Positions 15,827-25,036 of a DNA stretch of 64,000 nt are shown here, in pieces. How positions within the stretch are numbered: the first letter of the stretch is position 1; each line of letters opens with the position of its first letter. Made by a program: the position numbers and the translations under genes. The stretch is from Flavobacteriaceae bacterium PS02336 (GTDB lineage Bacteria; Bacteroidota; Bacteroidia; Flavobacteriales; Flavobacteriaceae). Location: NCBI GenBank assembly GCA_029960065.1, contig JASCOF010000003.1, positions 372,001 to 436,000 of the forward strand, written 5' to 3'. The notes under the pieces are model-generated. The model worked only from the letters and a program-made list of their open reading frames with translations. It did not search any database and was not told the DNA's origin.

Positions 15827-16860
15827 CCTACAAACTTTTTAAGCTGTATTTCTAAATCCACAACATACGTTCTTTTATCGTCTTGAATGTCTAATTTATA
15901 GTCTTTTCCGTAAATTAAATTCAAACGTTCGATTGTATTTTTTAAACCAATTTTAGTTGAAATCACATCATTTTTCTTCGGAATTGAATTCGTAACATGA
16001 AGATGCAACAATCCGTTTTCAACTGAAATCGTAATTTTTACGAAGCAATTTTCAATGGCGCAGGTTCCATGTTTAAAGGCATTTTCAATAAATGCAATTA
16101 AAAGCATTGGAGAAATTTTATAGGTATAATCTTGATCTACGGTACTTTCAAATGAAATATCACAGCGATAACCAACACGCTCTTTTTCAAGCTGTACATA
16201 ACTGTTTATAAACTCCAATTCGTCTTCTAAAGAAACACATTGTTTGCTGTTGCTTTCTAATTGATAACGCATTAACTGCGAGACTTTCATAATTAAATCG
16301 GGCGTTCTGTCTGGAAATTCAAGGCTTATTCCGTAAAGCGTATTAAAGGTATTGAACAAAAAATGCGGATTTAATTGTCCTTTCAAAGAGTTCAACTGCA
16401 TTTGATTAAACAATAAAGCCGCATCGGTTTGTTTTCTGTGAATACGATAAAACTTAAAGACAATAATCGGACTCAGAATACAGACCAAAGTTCCGAGAAC
16501 GCTTGCCAATTGGTAGGCATAACTTCTCTGATGCGAATTTTGATACAAATGACATTTTGCAAACATATCCAGCATTGTAATTTCATATAGAACAACAGAA
16601 AATACAAAAACTCCAAAAAGCGTTAAAATAATATAAGTAAAAGGTTTATTGGCTTTAAATAGAATTGGAAGCAGAAAAAAGCGGTTAAACTGGGCATGCA
16701 TGTATAAAATACAGTAGAAAAATATACCCATTGCAATAGAAACGAATGAACTAAATAACATCCAATCATTTTTCAAGGTATAAATTGTAAATGAAAAAAG
16801 GACAACAGCAACTTCCTGCCACCATTTGTTATCCAATATGTTATCGATTTTTTTATTCAT
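15823..16860 (-). CDS. LytS-type sensor histidine kinase
   Basis: The 345-residue protein has four predicted membrane helices in the first ~150 residues (for example WQEVAVVLFSFTIYTL and PFTYIILTLFGVFVFSVVLY), then the histidine-kinase domain of the LytS/YehU class with the phosphoacceptor His in LKGQLNPHFLFNTFNTLYG. The ATPase part has IAFIENAFKHGT as N box and IGLKNTIERLNLIYG near the end. There is no extracytoplasmic sensor domain, so it likely senses something in the membrane. It pairs with the overlapping LytTR regulator and is divergent from the TolC-RND-adaptor operon, which it probably controls. Confidence 0.9.
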   Translation of the reverse strand: MNKKIDNILDNKWWQEVAVVLFSFTIYTLKNDWMLFSSFVSIAMGIFFYCILYMHAQFNRFFLLPILFKANKPFTYIILTLFGVFVFSVVLYEITMLDMFAKCHLYQNSHQRSYAYQLASVLGTLVCILSPIIVFKFYRIHRKQTDAALLFNQMQLNSLKGQLNPHFLFNTFNTLYGISLEFPDRTPDLIMKVSQLMRYQLESNSKQCVSLEDELEFINSYVQLEKERVGYRCDISFESTVDQDYTYKISPMLLIAFIENAFKHGTCAIENCFVKITISVENGLLHLHVTNSIPKKNDVISTKIGLKNTIERLNLIYGKDYKLDIQDDKRTYVVDLEIQLKKFVG

Positions 16861-16990
16861 TCTTAATTTTAAAATAGGTTACAAAGTACGGACAAATATT
16901 TAATTTTTATTTCGTAAAAATGACAAATTCAATTCGTCATTTACTAGTGCAGTACATCACTTAACCTGACTTTTATCAGTGTAAGAGAAA

Positions 16991-16998
16991 TAAATTTG
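16991..16998 (+). promoter_or_regulatory. -7 box of the efflux operon
   Basis: TAAATTTG matches TAnnTTTG 33 bp before the ATG at 17032. No -33 TTG stands at the right distance, which fits activation by the neighbouring LytTR system. The position argues against a longer upstream start for the TolC gene. Confidence 0.5.
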
Positions 16999-17031
16999 TT
17001 TCATCAAAACATTATTTCACACCTTGAGTTT

Positions 17032-18417
17032 ATGTATTTCAAAAAAATTACCATTTTATTTTTATTGATTTTTGCCTCAATCGGTTACGCTCAAACCCTG
17101 TCTTTAAAAGAAGCAGTAAAAACAGGGCTTGAAAACTACGGTTCTATAAGAGCAAAAAACAATTACACCAATGCATCAAAAGAGACTCTGAAACAATCTC
17201 GCCGTGATTATCTGCCGAACTTAAATTTATCGGCACAGCAGGATTACGGAACCGTAAACGGCCAAAACGGACCGCTTTATGGTTTTGGAGGTTTAGGAGT
17301 TGCTTCATCAGGTTTACCTCTTCCTGAACAAAACTGGAATTCGGCGTTTGGAGCGCTTTATTTAGTCAACATGAACTGGGATTTTTTCACCTTTGGAAAA
17401 ACACAGGAAAAAATCAATTTATCTAAAATTGATGTTCAGGCTAAAGAAAAAGATTTAGAGCAGGAAAAATTCCAGCAGGAAATTAAAATTTCGGCTGCTT
17501 ATTTAAATCTTTTGGCAAGCCAGCGCTTATTGATTTCACAGCAAAAAAACCTTAACCGTGCTGAAGTTTTTAAAAGAACGGCCGCTGCAAGAGTTAAAAA
17601 CGGATTATTAGCCGGAGTCGATTCTACATTGGCGACAGCTGAAGTTTCAAAAGCTAAAATAGCTTTAAATCTGGCAAAGAATTTCGTTAAAGAACAAAAC
17701 AACAAATTAGTCGATTTAATGGGCGTTGCGCCTCAGGATTTTGTTGCAGATACGCTTTTCGTAACGCAGATTCCGAAAGAATTGATTCAAGGAAATGCAG
17801 CAAATGACAGTCTTCATCCGTTATTGCAATTGTATAAAACGAAAATCGATTACAGCAATCAGCAGGTTAAATTATTCAAACGTTTTTACTATCCAACGAT
17901 GAGTGCTTTTGGTGTTTTACAAACCAGAGCTTCAGGATTTGACAATACTTATGCCTCAGATCAAACTGCTTTTAGCAGAAATTATTGGGATGGCGTAAAT
18001 CCAGATCGTACCAACTATTTAATTGGAGTTGGAATTACGTGGAATTTAACCACACCTTTTAGATCAAGCAAACAAGTCAGCGCTCAGAAATTTGTTTCTC
18101 AAGCTTTGCAGGAAGAATACAATCAAGCCGATAGAGAATTGAAATCGCAATTGAATTTTGCCGAAGATAAGATCAAAATTACGTTAGAAAATTATGCCGA
18201 AGCGCCGATTCAGGTAGACGCGGCAAAAAGAGCTTACATTCAGAAATCGACTTTATACAAAAACGGTTTAACTGATTTGACCGATTTAACACAAACGATG
18301 TATGTTTTAAACCGTGCCGAAATTGATCGAGATATTGTCAACAATAATGTATGGCAGTCGTTCTTGCTGAAAGTAGCCGCAACGGGCAATTTTGACTTAT
18401 TTATAAATGAATTTTAA
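17032..18417 (+). CDS. TolC-family outer-membrane efflux protein
   Basis: From the ATG at 17032 the protein is 461 residues with a signal peptide (ITILFLLIFASIGYAQ). It has the TolC pattern of two repeated helical halves: LKEAVKTGLENYGSIRAKNN opening the first half, long coiled-coil helices around KEKDLEQEKFQQEIKISAAYLN, and FKRFYYPTMSAFG at the start of the second barrel segment. In-frame codons from 16996 begin inside the -7 box, so I reject that start. It is first in a three-gene operon with an RND permease (12 bp downstream) and an adaptor. Function: outer-membrane exit duct. Confidence 0.9.
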   Translation: MYFKKITILFLLIFASIGYAQTLSLKEAVKTGLENYGSIRAKNNYTNASKETLKQSRRDYLPNLNLSAQQDYGTVNGQNGPLYGFGGLGVASSGLPLPEQNWNSAFGALYLVNMNWDFFTFGKTQEKINLSKIDVQAKEKDLEQEKFQQEIKISAAYLNLLASQRLLISQQKNLNRAEVFKRTAAARVKNGLLAGVDSTLATAEVSKAKIALNLAKNFVKEQNNKLVDLMGVAPQDFVADTLFVTQIPKELIQGNAANDSLHPLLQLYKTKIDYSNQQVKLFKRFYYPTMSAFGVLQTRASGFDNTYASDQTAFSRNYWDGVNPDRTNYLIGVGITWNLTTPFRSSKQVSAQKFVSQALQEEYNQADRELKSQLNFAEDKIKITLENYAEAPIQVDAAKRAYIQKSTLYKNGLTDLTDLTQTMYVLNRAEIDRDIVNNNVWQSFLLKVAATGNFDLFINEF

Positions 18418-18429
18418 TTATAGATCCAA

Positions 18430-21400
18430 ATGAATTTAATACGTTTTGCACTCCGCAAACCCATTTCCATATTAGTATTGGTTGCGGGTCTATTTTTCTT
18501 CGGAATTGGTGCCATCAAAGACATTAAGGTAGATATTCTGCCAAAAATGAATTTGCCGGTTATCTATATCGCGCATCCGTTTGGAGGTTACACGCCAGAC
18601 CAAATGGAGGCTTATTTTGCCAAAAACTACGTAAACGTTTTACCTTTTTCGAATGGTATAAAATCGGTAGAAACCAAAAATATTCAGGGGTTAATGATTA
18701 TGAAATTAACCTATTATGAAGGAACGAACATGGCTCAGGCCGCTGCCGAGTTAAGTGCGCTTTCGAACAGAATTCAAGCGGCTTTTCCTCCGGGAACACA
18801 GCCTCCGTTTATCATTCGTTTTGACGCTTCTTCACTTCCAATTGGACAATTGGTTTTAAGCAGTAAAATACGTTCAAACAATGAATTACAGGATTTAGCC
18901 AACGTTTATGTTCGTGCTTCGTTTACGGCGATTCCTGGTTTATTATCGCCAGCACCTTTCGGCGGAAGCCCAAGAACTATTGAGGTAAATGTTGATCCCG
19001 ATTTATTGCGTTCTCATAATATGACGCCAGACCAGATTGTTGATGCGATTCGTTTGAACAACCAAACGGCTCCATCTGGAAACGTGCGTATGGGCGACAA
19101 AAACTATATTACGCCAACTAATAATACGATTAAAGAAGTTAAAGATTTTGAACAGATTCCGTTATTCAAAGGTGGTGTTCAGAACTTAAAATTAGGCGAT
19201 GTTGCATCTGTAAAAGACGGTGCCGATATTACGGCGGGTTACGCTTTGGTAAACGGAAAACGTTCGGTTTACATTAGTATTGCAAAAGCGGGAGACGCTT
19301 CAACTTGGGATGTGGTTCAGAAATTAAAATCAGAATTGCCTAAAATTCAGAGTACACTTCCCGAAGATGTAAACATTACGTACGAATTTGACCAATCGGT
19401 GTATGTAATTAACTCGGTTAAAAGTTTGATTACTGAGGGAATTATCGGTGCGGTTTTAACGGGATTAATGGTTTTATTATTTCTTGGTGACCGTCGTGCG
19501 GCATTAATCGTAATTATGACGATTCCGATTTCGATTATTTCTGGAGTTTTATTCCTGAAATTATTCGGACAAACTATCAACTTAATGTCCTTATCAGGTT
19601 TGGCTCTGGCAATTGGTATTTTGGTGGATGAAAGTACGGTAACCATCGAAAATATTCACCAGCATCTCGACATGGGAAAACCCAAGGCACTCGCCATTTG
19701 GGATGCGTGTCAGGAAATCGCTTTACCAAAATTATTGATTTTACTTTGTATTCTAGCCGTATTTGCGCCAGCATTTACAATGGTTGGTATTCCGGGAGCG
19801 TTGTTTTTACCTTTGGCTTTAGCGATTGGATTTTCAATGGTGATTTCATTCTTGCTTTCGCAGACATTTGTGCCTGTAATGGCCAACTGGATGATGAAAG
19901 CGCATGCAAAACACGAACACGAACCGAATATTACAGATGATGAAGCCGAATTTAATGACAGCGGTATCACTCCAGAATCGGAACAAAATCTGATTACGCA
20001 GAAAAAGGGTTATGTAGAAAAAGACGATACCAACAATAACGGAAAAATTAGTGGATTCGAACGTTTCAAGATTCGTTTCATGCGAACTTTAGATCGTTTG
20101 TTTGTTCATAAAAAAGCGACGACTATTATTTATTTAAGTGGTTCGATTCTTTTGGCGGTTCTATTTATTGGATTTATCGGAAAAGATGTTTTCCCGAGAA
20201 CCAATTCAAGTCAGTTTCAGTTGAGAATGCGCGCTGTTGACGGAACTCGTTTAGAAAGAACAGAAGAACAAGCCAGAGTTGTTTTAAAAGAATTGGAAAA
20301 AATGGTGGGTAAAGATCATATCGGAATTACATCTGTATATGTGGGTCAGCACCCTTCTCTATTCTCGATCAACCCGATTTATTTGTTCATGGCAGGTTCT
20401 CACGAAGCAGTTTTCCAAGTGAGTTTGAAAGACTATCATGAAGATATGGACGATTTTAAAGATGAGTTTAGAGCAAGACTTAAAAAAGTACTGCCAGATA
20501 CTAAACTTTCTTTTGAGCCAATCGAATTGACAGACAAAGTTTTAAGCCAAGGTTCTCCTACTCCAATTGAGATTCGAGTGGCCGGAAAAGACAAAAAACG
20601 AAATGAATTATACGCGACTCAAATTGTAGACAAACTAAAAGCGATTTCGTATTTCAGAGACGTACAGATTGGTCAGCCCATTCATTATCCAGCAATGAAT
20701 ATTGATATTGACAGAACCCGTGCTGCCGAATTAGGAGTTGATATGAATGATATTTCGCGTTCATTGGTTGCTTCAACCTCATCTTCTCGTTATACCGAAA
20801 AAAATAACTGGGTCGACGAAAAAGCAGGATTATCGTATTCTGTTCAGGTTCAAGTGCCTTTAAATAAAATGAAAAGCAAAACTGATATTGGAGAAATTCC
20901 GGTATTGAAAAATTCTCTTCGTCCTGTTTTAAGCGACGTTGCCAAAATTACACCGGGCTTTGTAAGCGGTGAAAACGACAATTTAGGAGCCATGCCATAC
21001 ATTACCGTTACAGCAAACATCTACCAAACCGATTTAGGTACGGCTACAAAAGATGTGGGCAAAACAATTAGCGCTTTGGGCGAATTACCTCGTGGTTTGT
21101 TTATTACGCCAATTGGACTAAGTACTGTATTGACCGAAACATTAAGCAGTTTGCAAACAGGATTATTGGTTGCCATTTTTGTAATCTTCTTAATGTTGGC
21201 TGCTAATTTCCAATCGTTCAAAGTTTCGCTGGTTATTTTAACGACAGTTCCTGCGGTAGTTTTAGGATCTTTATTAATGTTAACTATTACAGGCTCAACG
21301 TTGAATTTACAGTCGTATATGGGAATCATTATGTCGGTTGGGGTTTCGATTGCTAATGCCGTTTTATTGGTTACGAATGCCGAACAGCTTCGAAAAATAA

Positions 21401-21717
21401 ACGGAAATGCCTTAGAATCTGCGCGAGAAGCGGCTGCGTTACGTCTTCGTCCGATTATCATGACTTCGGTTGCGATGATTGCGGGAATGTTACCAATGGC
21501 AATTGGACACGGCGAAGGAGGCGATCAGGTTTCTCCGTTAGGAAGAGCGGTTATTGGCGGCTTATTATTTTCTACTTTTGCCGTATTATTAATCCTTCCG
21601 CAGATATTTGCGTGGGCGCAAGAAAAAACATCGACACAATCTGTTTCTTTAGATCCTGAAGACGAAGAAAGTATCCATTATATCTCATCAATAAGTAAGT
21701 CGAAAGTTGGAAAGTAA
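18430..21717 (+). CDS. RND efflux permease with an EF-hand-like loop
   Basis: The 1095-residue protein is a full-length RND pump with 12 membrane helices and two large periplasmic loops. TM4 reads LSGLALAIGILVDESTVTIE, carrying the Asp of proton relay; TM7-12 include MGIIMSVGVSIANAVLLVT and LRPIIMTSVAMIAGMLPMAI. It belongs to the AcrB/MdtBC-like part of the superfamily rather than the metal (CzcA) part. Between TM6 and TM7, a charged cytoplasmic stretch (about 490-550) includes D533-T-N535-N-N537-G538-K-I540-S-G-F-E544, a full match to the 12-residue EF-hand calcium loop, which is unusual for the family. The last residues come from an intergenic repeat that runs into the gene. Confidence 0.92.
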   Translation: MNLIRFALRKPISILVLVAGLFFFGIGAIKDIKVDILPKMNLPVIYIAHPFGGYTPDQMEAYFAKNYVNVLPFSNGIKSVETKNIQGLMIMKLTYYEGTNMAQAAAELSALSNRIQAAFPPGTQPPFIIRFDASSLPIGQLVLSSKIRSNNELQDLANVYVRASFTAIPGLLSPAPFGGSPRTIEVNVDPDLLRSHNMTPDQIVDAIRLNNQTAPSGNVRMGDKNYITPTNNTIKEVKDFEQIPLFKGGVQNLKLGDVASVKDGADITAGYALVNGKRSVYISIAKAGDASTWDVVQKLKSELPKIQSTLPEDVNITYEFDQSVYVINSVKSLITEGIIGAVLTGLMVLLFLGDRRAALIVIMTIPISIISGVLFLKLFGQTINLMSLSGLALAIGILVDESTVTIENIHQHLDMGKPKALAIWDACQEIALPKLLILLCILAVFAPAFTMVGIPGALFLPLALAIGFSMVISFLLSQTFVPVMANWMMKAHAKHEHEPNITDDEAEFNDSGITPESEQNLITQKKGYVEKDDTNNNGKISGFERFKIRFMRTLDRLFVHKKATTIIYLSGSILLAVLFIGFIGKDVFPRTNSSQFQLRMRAVDGTRLERTEEQARVVLKELEKMVGKDHIGITSVYVGQHPSLFSINPIYLFMAGSHEAVFQVSLKDYHEDMDDFKDEFRARLKKVLPDTKLSFEPIELTDKVLSQGSPTPIEIRVAGKDKKRNELYATQIVDKLKAISYFRDVQIGQPIHYPAMNIDIDRTRAAELGVDMNDISRSLVASTSSSRYTEKNNWVDEKAGLSYSVQVQVPLNKMKSKTDIGEIPVLKNSLRPVLSDVAKITPGFVSGENDNLGAMPYITVTANIYQTDLGTATKDVGKTISALGELPRGLFITPIGLSTVLTETLSSLQTGLLVAIFVIFLMLAANFQSFKVSLVILTTVPAVVLGSLLMLTITGSTLNLQSYMGIIMSVGVSIANAVLLVTNAEQLRKINGNALESAREAAALRLRPIIMTSVAMIAGMLPMAIGHGEGGDQVSPLGRAVIGGLLFSTFAVLLILPQIFAWAQEKTSTQSVSLDPEDEESIHYISSISKSKVGK

Positions 21718-21802
21718 TAAAGTCGAAAGTCATAAAGTCGAAAGTCGAAAGTCAAAAGTCGAAAGTCAAAAATCGTAAAGTCAAAGGTCGAAAGTCGAAA
21801 GT
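21711..21802. repeat. Degenerate tandem repeat of AAAGTCG words across a gene end
   Basis: About a dozen copies of AAAGTCGAAAGTC-like 7-8-bp words fill the gap between the RND and adaptor genes, starting already in the last codons of the RND gene (SKSKVGK-stop). Such slippage-prone repeats can change spacing between genes of an operon. Confidence 0.8.
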
Positions 21803-21877
21803 TATGATCGTCGCGAAAATACTTCTATAAACTTTCATACTTTCTGAATACTTATAAAACATATATAAAACCAAAAA

Positions 21878-22963
21878 ATGAAAAATAACATTATAAAATC
21901 TACAGCGATACTATTTACAGCTTTAGTTGTACTAAGCTGCGAAAAGAAAAAAGAAGAAACTGCGAAAGCAGAAATCGAACCTAAAGTAGAAACTTTCGCT
22001 TTAGCGAAAGAAAAACTAACAACAGAATTGCGTTTACCAGCGGAATTAACCGGTTTCCAACAAGTTGATTTGTATGCAAAAGTGAGCAGTTTCGTAAAAT
22101 TATTGAAAGTTGATATTGGTACGAAAGTAAAAAAAGGACAGCTTTTGATTGTTTTGGAAGCACCAGAAATCAGTTCTCAATTGGCTGCAGCCGAATCAAG
22201 ATTGAAATCGATGGAAGCCATTTACGCCACCAGCAAAAGCACTTACAACCGTTTGTACGAAACCAGCAAGGTTGAAGGAACAATTTCTAAAAACGATTTA
22301 GAAATGGCAAGCGGTAAAAAGAATTCTGATTACGCACAATATCAGGCAGCAATTGCAGCACACAAAGAAATCTCGATTATGAGAGGTTATCTGGAAATTC
22401 GTGCTCCTTTTGATGGCGTTGTAGCGGCTAGAAATGTCAATTTAGGAACATTTGTAGGTCCGGCAGGAAAAGGTTCAGATTTACCTTTATTAACGATTCA
22501 AGAGCAAAGTAAATTACGTTTGGCGGTTTCTGTTCCAGAATTGTACACAGGATATTTGCACCCAGGAGACGAAATGAGTTTTAATGTAAAATCATTGCCA
22601 GAAACTTTTACTGCTAAAATTACCAGAATGTCTGGCGCTTTAGATTTAAAACTGCGTTCTGAAAGAGTCGAAATGGACGTTCACAACACCAAAGGAAATT
22701 TATTACCTGGAATGGTTGCCGAAGTTTTGTTACCGCTTAACGCGAAAGACAGCACATTTGTAGTGCCAAAATCGGCGGTGGTGAATTCTGCAGAAGGTTT
22801 ATATGTGGTAAAAGTAGTAAACCACAAAGCGACAAGAGTTGACATTAAAAAAGGAAGAGAAATCGAAGATAAAATTGAAATTTTCGGCGATTTGACTCCA
22901 AACGATAAACTGGTAAAAATTGCCAGCGAAGAAACTAAGGAAGGCGATGTCATAAACGAATAA
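21878..22963 (+). CDS. RND efflux periplasmic adaptor (lipoprotein)
   Basis: The 361-residue protein starts with a lipoprotein signal (LFTALVVLSCEKKKEE, Cys21). It has the membrane-fusion layout: a barrel-sandwich half ending in VKKGQLLIVLEAPEI, a helical hairpin (about 90-160), the second half YLEIRAPFDGVVAARNVNLGTFV, and a beta-barrel and membrane-proximal domain. It joins the RND pump to the TolC duct. The gene order TolC-RND-adaptor is unusual relative to adaptor-RND-TolC, but common in Bacteroidota. A strong terminator follows. Confidence 0.92.
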   Translation: MKNNIIKSTAILFTALVVLSCEKKKEETAKAEIEPKVETFALAKEKLTTELRLPAELTGFQQVDLYAKVSSFVKLLKVDIGTKVKKGQLLIVLEAPEISSQLAAAESRLKSMEAIYATSKSTYNRLYETSKVEGTISKNDLEMASGKKNSDYAQYQAAIAAHKEISIMRGYLEIRAPFDGVVAARNVNLGTFVGPAGKGSDLPLLTIQEQSKLRLAVSVPELYTGYLHPGDEMSFNVKSLPETFTAKITRMSGALDLKLRSERVEMDVHNTKGNLLPGMVAEVLLPLNAKDSTFVVPKSAVVNSAEGLYVVKVVNHKATRVDIKKGREIEDKIEIFGDLTPNDKLVKIASEETKEGDVINE

Positions 22964-23043
22964 CCTGCGTTTAGTCTTCATTTTAGTGATTACCAATTAC
23001 TGTACGCATTTCTTAGGAATGCAAATTTAAAAATTTGCCTAAA

Positions 23044-23082
23044 AGGGCGGTTCTTCTTTACTGGAAGAGCTGTCCTTTTTTT
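23044..23082 (+). terminator. Terminator of the TolC-RND-adaptor operon
   Basis: A 13-bp stem (23044-23056 with 23064-23076, three G-U pairs) with a 7-nt loop is followed by a run of T (23076-23082). Confidence 0.9.
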
Positions 23083-23109
23083 GGTTAATAAACAGGTAAA
23101 AATACGTGG

Positions 23110-23138
23110 TTGTTGAAATTGGTAAATTGATATTTTTG
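23110..23138 (+). promoter_or_regulatory. Promoter of the TIR module
   Basis: TTG at 23110-23112, 18-bp spacer, TATTTTTG at 23131-23138: a full match to the Bacteroidota consensus. The start would be near 23145, giving a ~100-nt leader before the TIR gene. Confidence 0.55.
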
Positions 23139-23244
23139 AAAATCGTTTAATAATAACAAAACTCTTCTACAAAAAATCTTGACAATTTTCATATTACCTA
23201 AAATAATAATGATCATTCAATCCTATTCTTCTAATAAATTATAA

Positions 23245-24201
23245 ATGGCAAAAATTTACATATCATATTCAAGAAAAGACAACAATATAGCTGTTGAGAT
23301 AGCTGAATATCTACAAAATCATGGACATGAAATCTTAATCGATATCCATGAGTTAACTCCTGGAATTGATTGGAGAAAAAAAATTAACGAAGCATTAAGC
23401 TCTGCTGAGGGAATAATAACTCTCATTACAGAAAATAGTTTAGAATCGCAATTTGTTATGACCGAAATCGGAACTGCTAGAACTTTTATAGACATTGATA
23501 AAAATAAATTTTTTATTCCTGTAATTTTTGGCAACATAAATATTCCACTAGTATTACAAGATATTCACTGTTTATTTGCCGAAACTAATTCTATAAATGA
23601 TACAGCACAAAAAATAAATGAAGCTATAGCACAACATTCAATTAGAAGAGAAGCTGAAAATATCAAACAAGCTAAACAAATCGAAAAAATTGAAGTCAAT
23701 GCTTCAAAATATGTTGAAGAAGCAATGGGTAAATTAAAAAAGAGAGAAGCTAATGATAAAATAACAGGAACTATTTGGTACGTTTTGGGTTTTATTTGTT
23801 TACTAGGTGGAGTATTATTTGGTGTCAGTGAGATTTCAAAATTCTTAAATATTGAAAAGTTAACGGAAAATGTCCAATGGACGATTGTAGTTATCTTAAC
23901 AATCAAAACAGCTGTAATAATTGGCTTGTTGATTGCCTGTTCAAAATACTCATTTACTCTTGGTAAATCTTATATCAATGAAGCATTAAAAAATGCAGAT
24001 CGTGCCCATGCAATTTCATTCGGCAAATTTTATCTAGATGCTTACAGTTCAACTGCTAAATGGGAAGATTTAAAAGAAGCTTTTCAATATTGGAACATTA
24101 ATAACGAATCGTCATTTTCTAAACTCGATACAAATAACTATGATCCCAAATTCCTTGAATTAGCTATTGAACTATCTAAAACAATAAATTCTAAAAAATA
24201 A
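23245..24201 (+). CDS. TIR-domain protein with two membrane helices
   Basis: The 318-residue protein begins with a TIR domain (1-130): IYISYSRKDNNIAVEIAEYL as the first strand and helix, EILIDIHELTPGIDW as BB-loop region, and SLESQFVMTEIGTAR, where Glu74 occupies the position of the catalytic Glu in NAD-cleaving bacterial TIRs. A charged helical linker (130-170) leads to two membrane helices (about 175-195 and 213-237), then a helical tail. Bacterial TIR domains with membrane segments act in immunity by NAD+ cleavage or membrane signalling. The next gene is 19 bp away, also membrane-bound, so the two are an operon. It is clearly more AT-rich than the efflux genes around it. A defence role is inference. 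Confidence 0.85.
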   Translation: MAKIYISYSRKDNNIAVEIAEYLQNHGHEILIDIHELTPGIDWRKKINEALSSAEGIITLITENSLESQFVMTEIGTARTFIDIDKNKFFIPVIFGNINIPLVLQDIHCLFAETNSINDTAQKINEAIAQHSIRREAENIKQAKQIEKIEVNASKYVEEAMGKLKKREANDKITGTIWYVLGFICLLGGVLFGVSEISKFLNIEKLTENVQWTIVVILTIKTAVIIGLLIACSKYSFTLGKSYINEALKNADRAHAISFGKFYLDAYSSTAKWEDLKEAFQYWNINNESSFSKLDTNNYDPKFLELAIELSKTINSKK

Positions 24202-24220
24202 AAATATCTACAAAAAACCT

Positions 24221-25036
24221 ATGACAAATGAAGTAGAAAACCTAAAAAATGATTTTGAAAGTATTCAAAATGAAATTAAAAACAAATTTCGATTACCTAT
24301 TTTCTTAACATATTCTGTTATTCTAATAATATATAATTGGGATGTAATTTTTTACTTAGCATTTGAAAATGAAAAAGCGTTAATTAAAATTAATTATGTG
24401 AAAATTTTTTTTATCAATGAAAATTTTCAACGTATTTGGAAGCCTATATTGTATGCAATGTTATACTCTATAGTATTTCCCTTTTTACAATTATTAATTA
24501 ATTTAATCGTTCAATTTTCTAAAAATATTAATAATAAAATTTTACGAAAGGAAGAATTAGATAATGCAAATCATAAATTTAATATTCAACAGCAACTTAC
24601 AGGTAGACAAAGTTTAGAACAACTACAAATTAGAATTGATCAACTACTTGTAGAAAATGAAAAGCTAATTTCTACAAACAATTCCTTACTTTCTCAAGTA
24701 AAAAATGATTCATCTGAAATTCTAGATGTAAATTCAATATTTAATTCAGAATATGAAAAAACTGCGAAAGAAATCTTAGAAGAAGTAAATAAACTAAATA
24801 ATGAAGAAAAATCAGCTTTTATAGATGTATTGGCAGCTTTTGAAAATACAACAAATTATGTCGAGATTGGACAAATTAATGCAAAAGCTGTTTTTCCAAA
24901 ACACACAAAAAAAGCATTAGAAATTCTAATAAAAAGAAATATCATTGAACCACATCCTACAAGTTCACAATATTATAAAGTAAACTCATTTGGAGGAAAA
25001 CTTATCAAATATTTTAAATCAAATTATGTAAAATAA
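24221..25036 (+). CDS. Membrane protein with coiled coil and C-terminal helical domain, TIR partner
   Basis: I do not recognise the family. The 271-residue protein has an N-terminal charged helix, a membrane helix at about 26-44 (LPIFLTYSVILIIYNWDVIF), a second at about 75-97 (ILYAMLYSIVFPFLQLLINL), and a long coiled coil at about 110-165 (LEQLQIRIDQLLVENEKLIS). The C-terminal ~70 residues (VFPKHTKKALEILIKRNIIE) look like a small winged-helix-type fold. It follows the TIR gene after 19 bp and shares its low GC. A structural or sensing partner of the TIR protein is the simplest reading, but nothing in the sequence proves it. Confidence 0.6.
   Translation: MTNEVENLKNDFESIQNEIKNKFRLPIFLTYSVILIIYNWDVIFYLAFENEKALIKINYVKIFFINENFQRIWKPILYAMLYSIVFPFLQLLINLIVQFSKNINNKILRKEELDNANHKFNIQQQLTGRQSLEQLQIRIDQLLVENEKLISTNNSLLSQVKNDSSEILDVNSIFNSEYEKTAKEILEEVNKLNNEEKSAFIDVLAAFENTTNYVEIGQINAKAVFPKHTKKALEILIKRNIIEPHPTSSQYYKVNSFGGKLIKYFKSNYVK

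Noticed and set aside
16996..17031. Upstream start of the TolC gene
   Set aside because: The TTG lies inside the -7 box and the signal peptide begins at the ATG at 17032.
19347..19970. Several frames opposite the RND permease gene
   Set aside because: Shadows of a well-supported pump gene with all family motifs on the plus strand.
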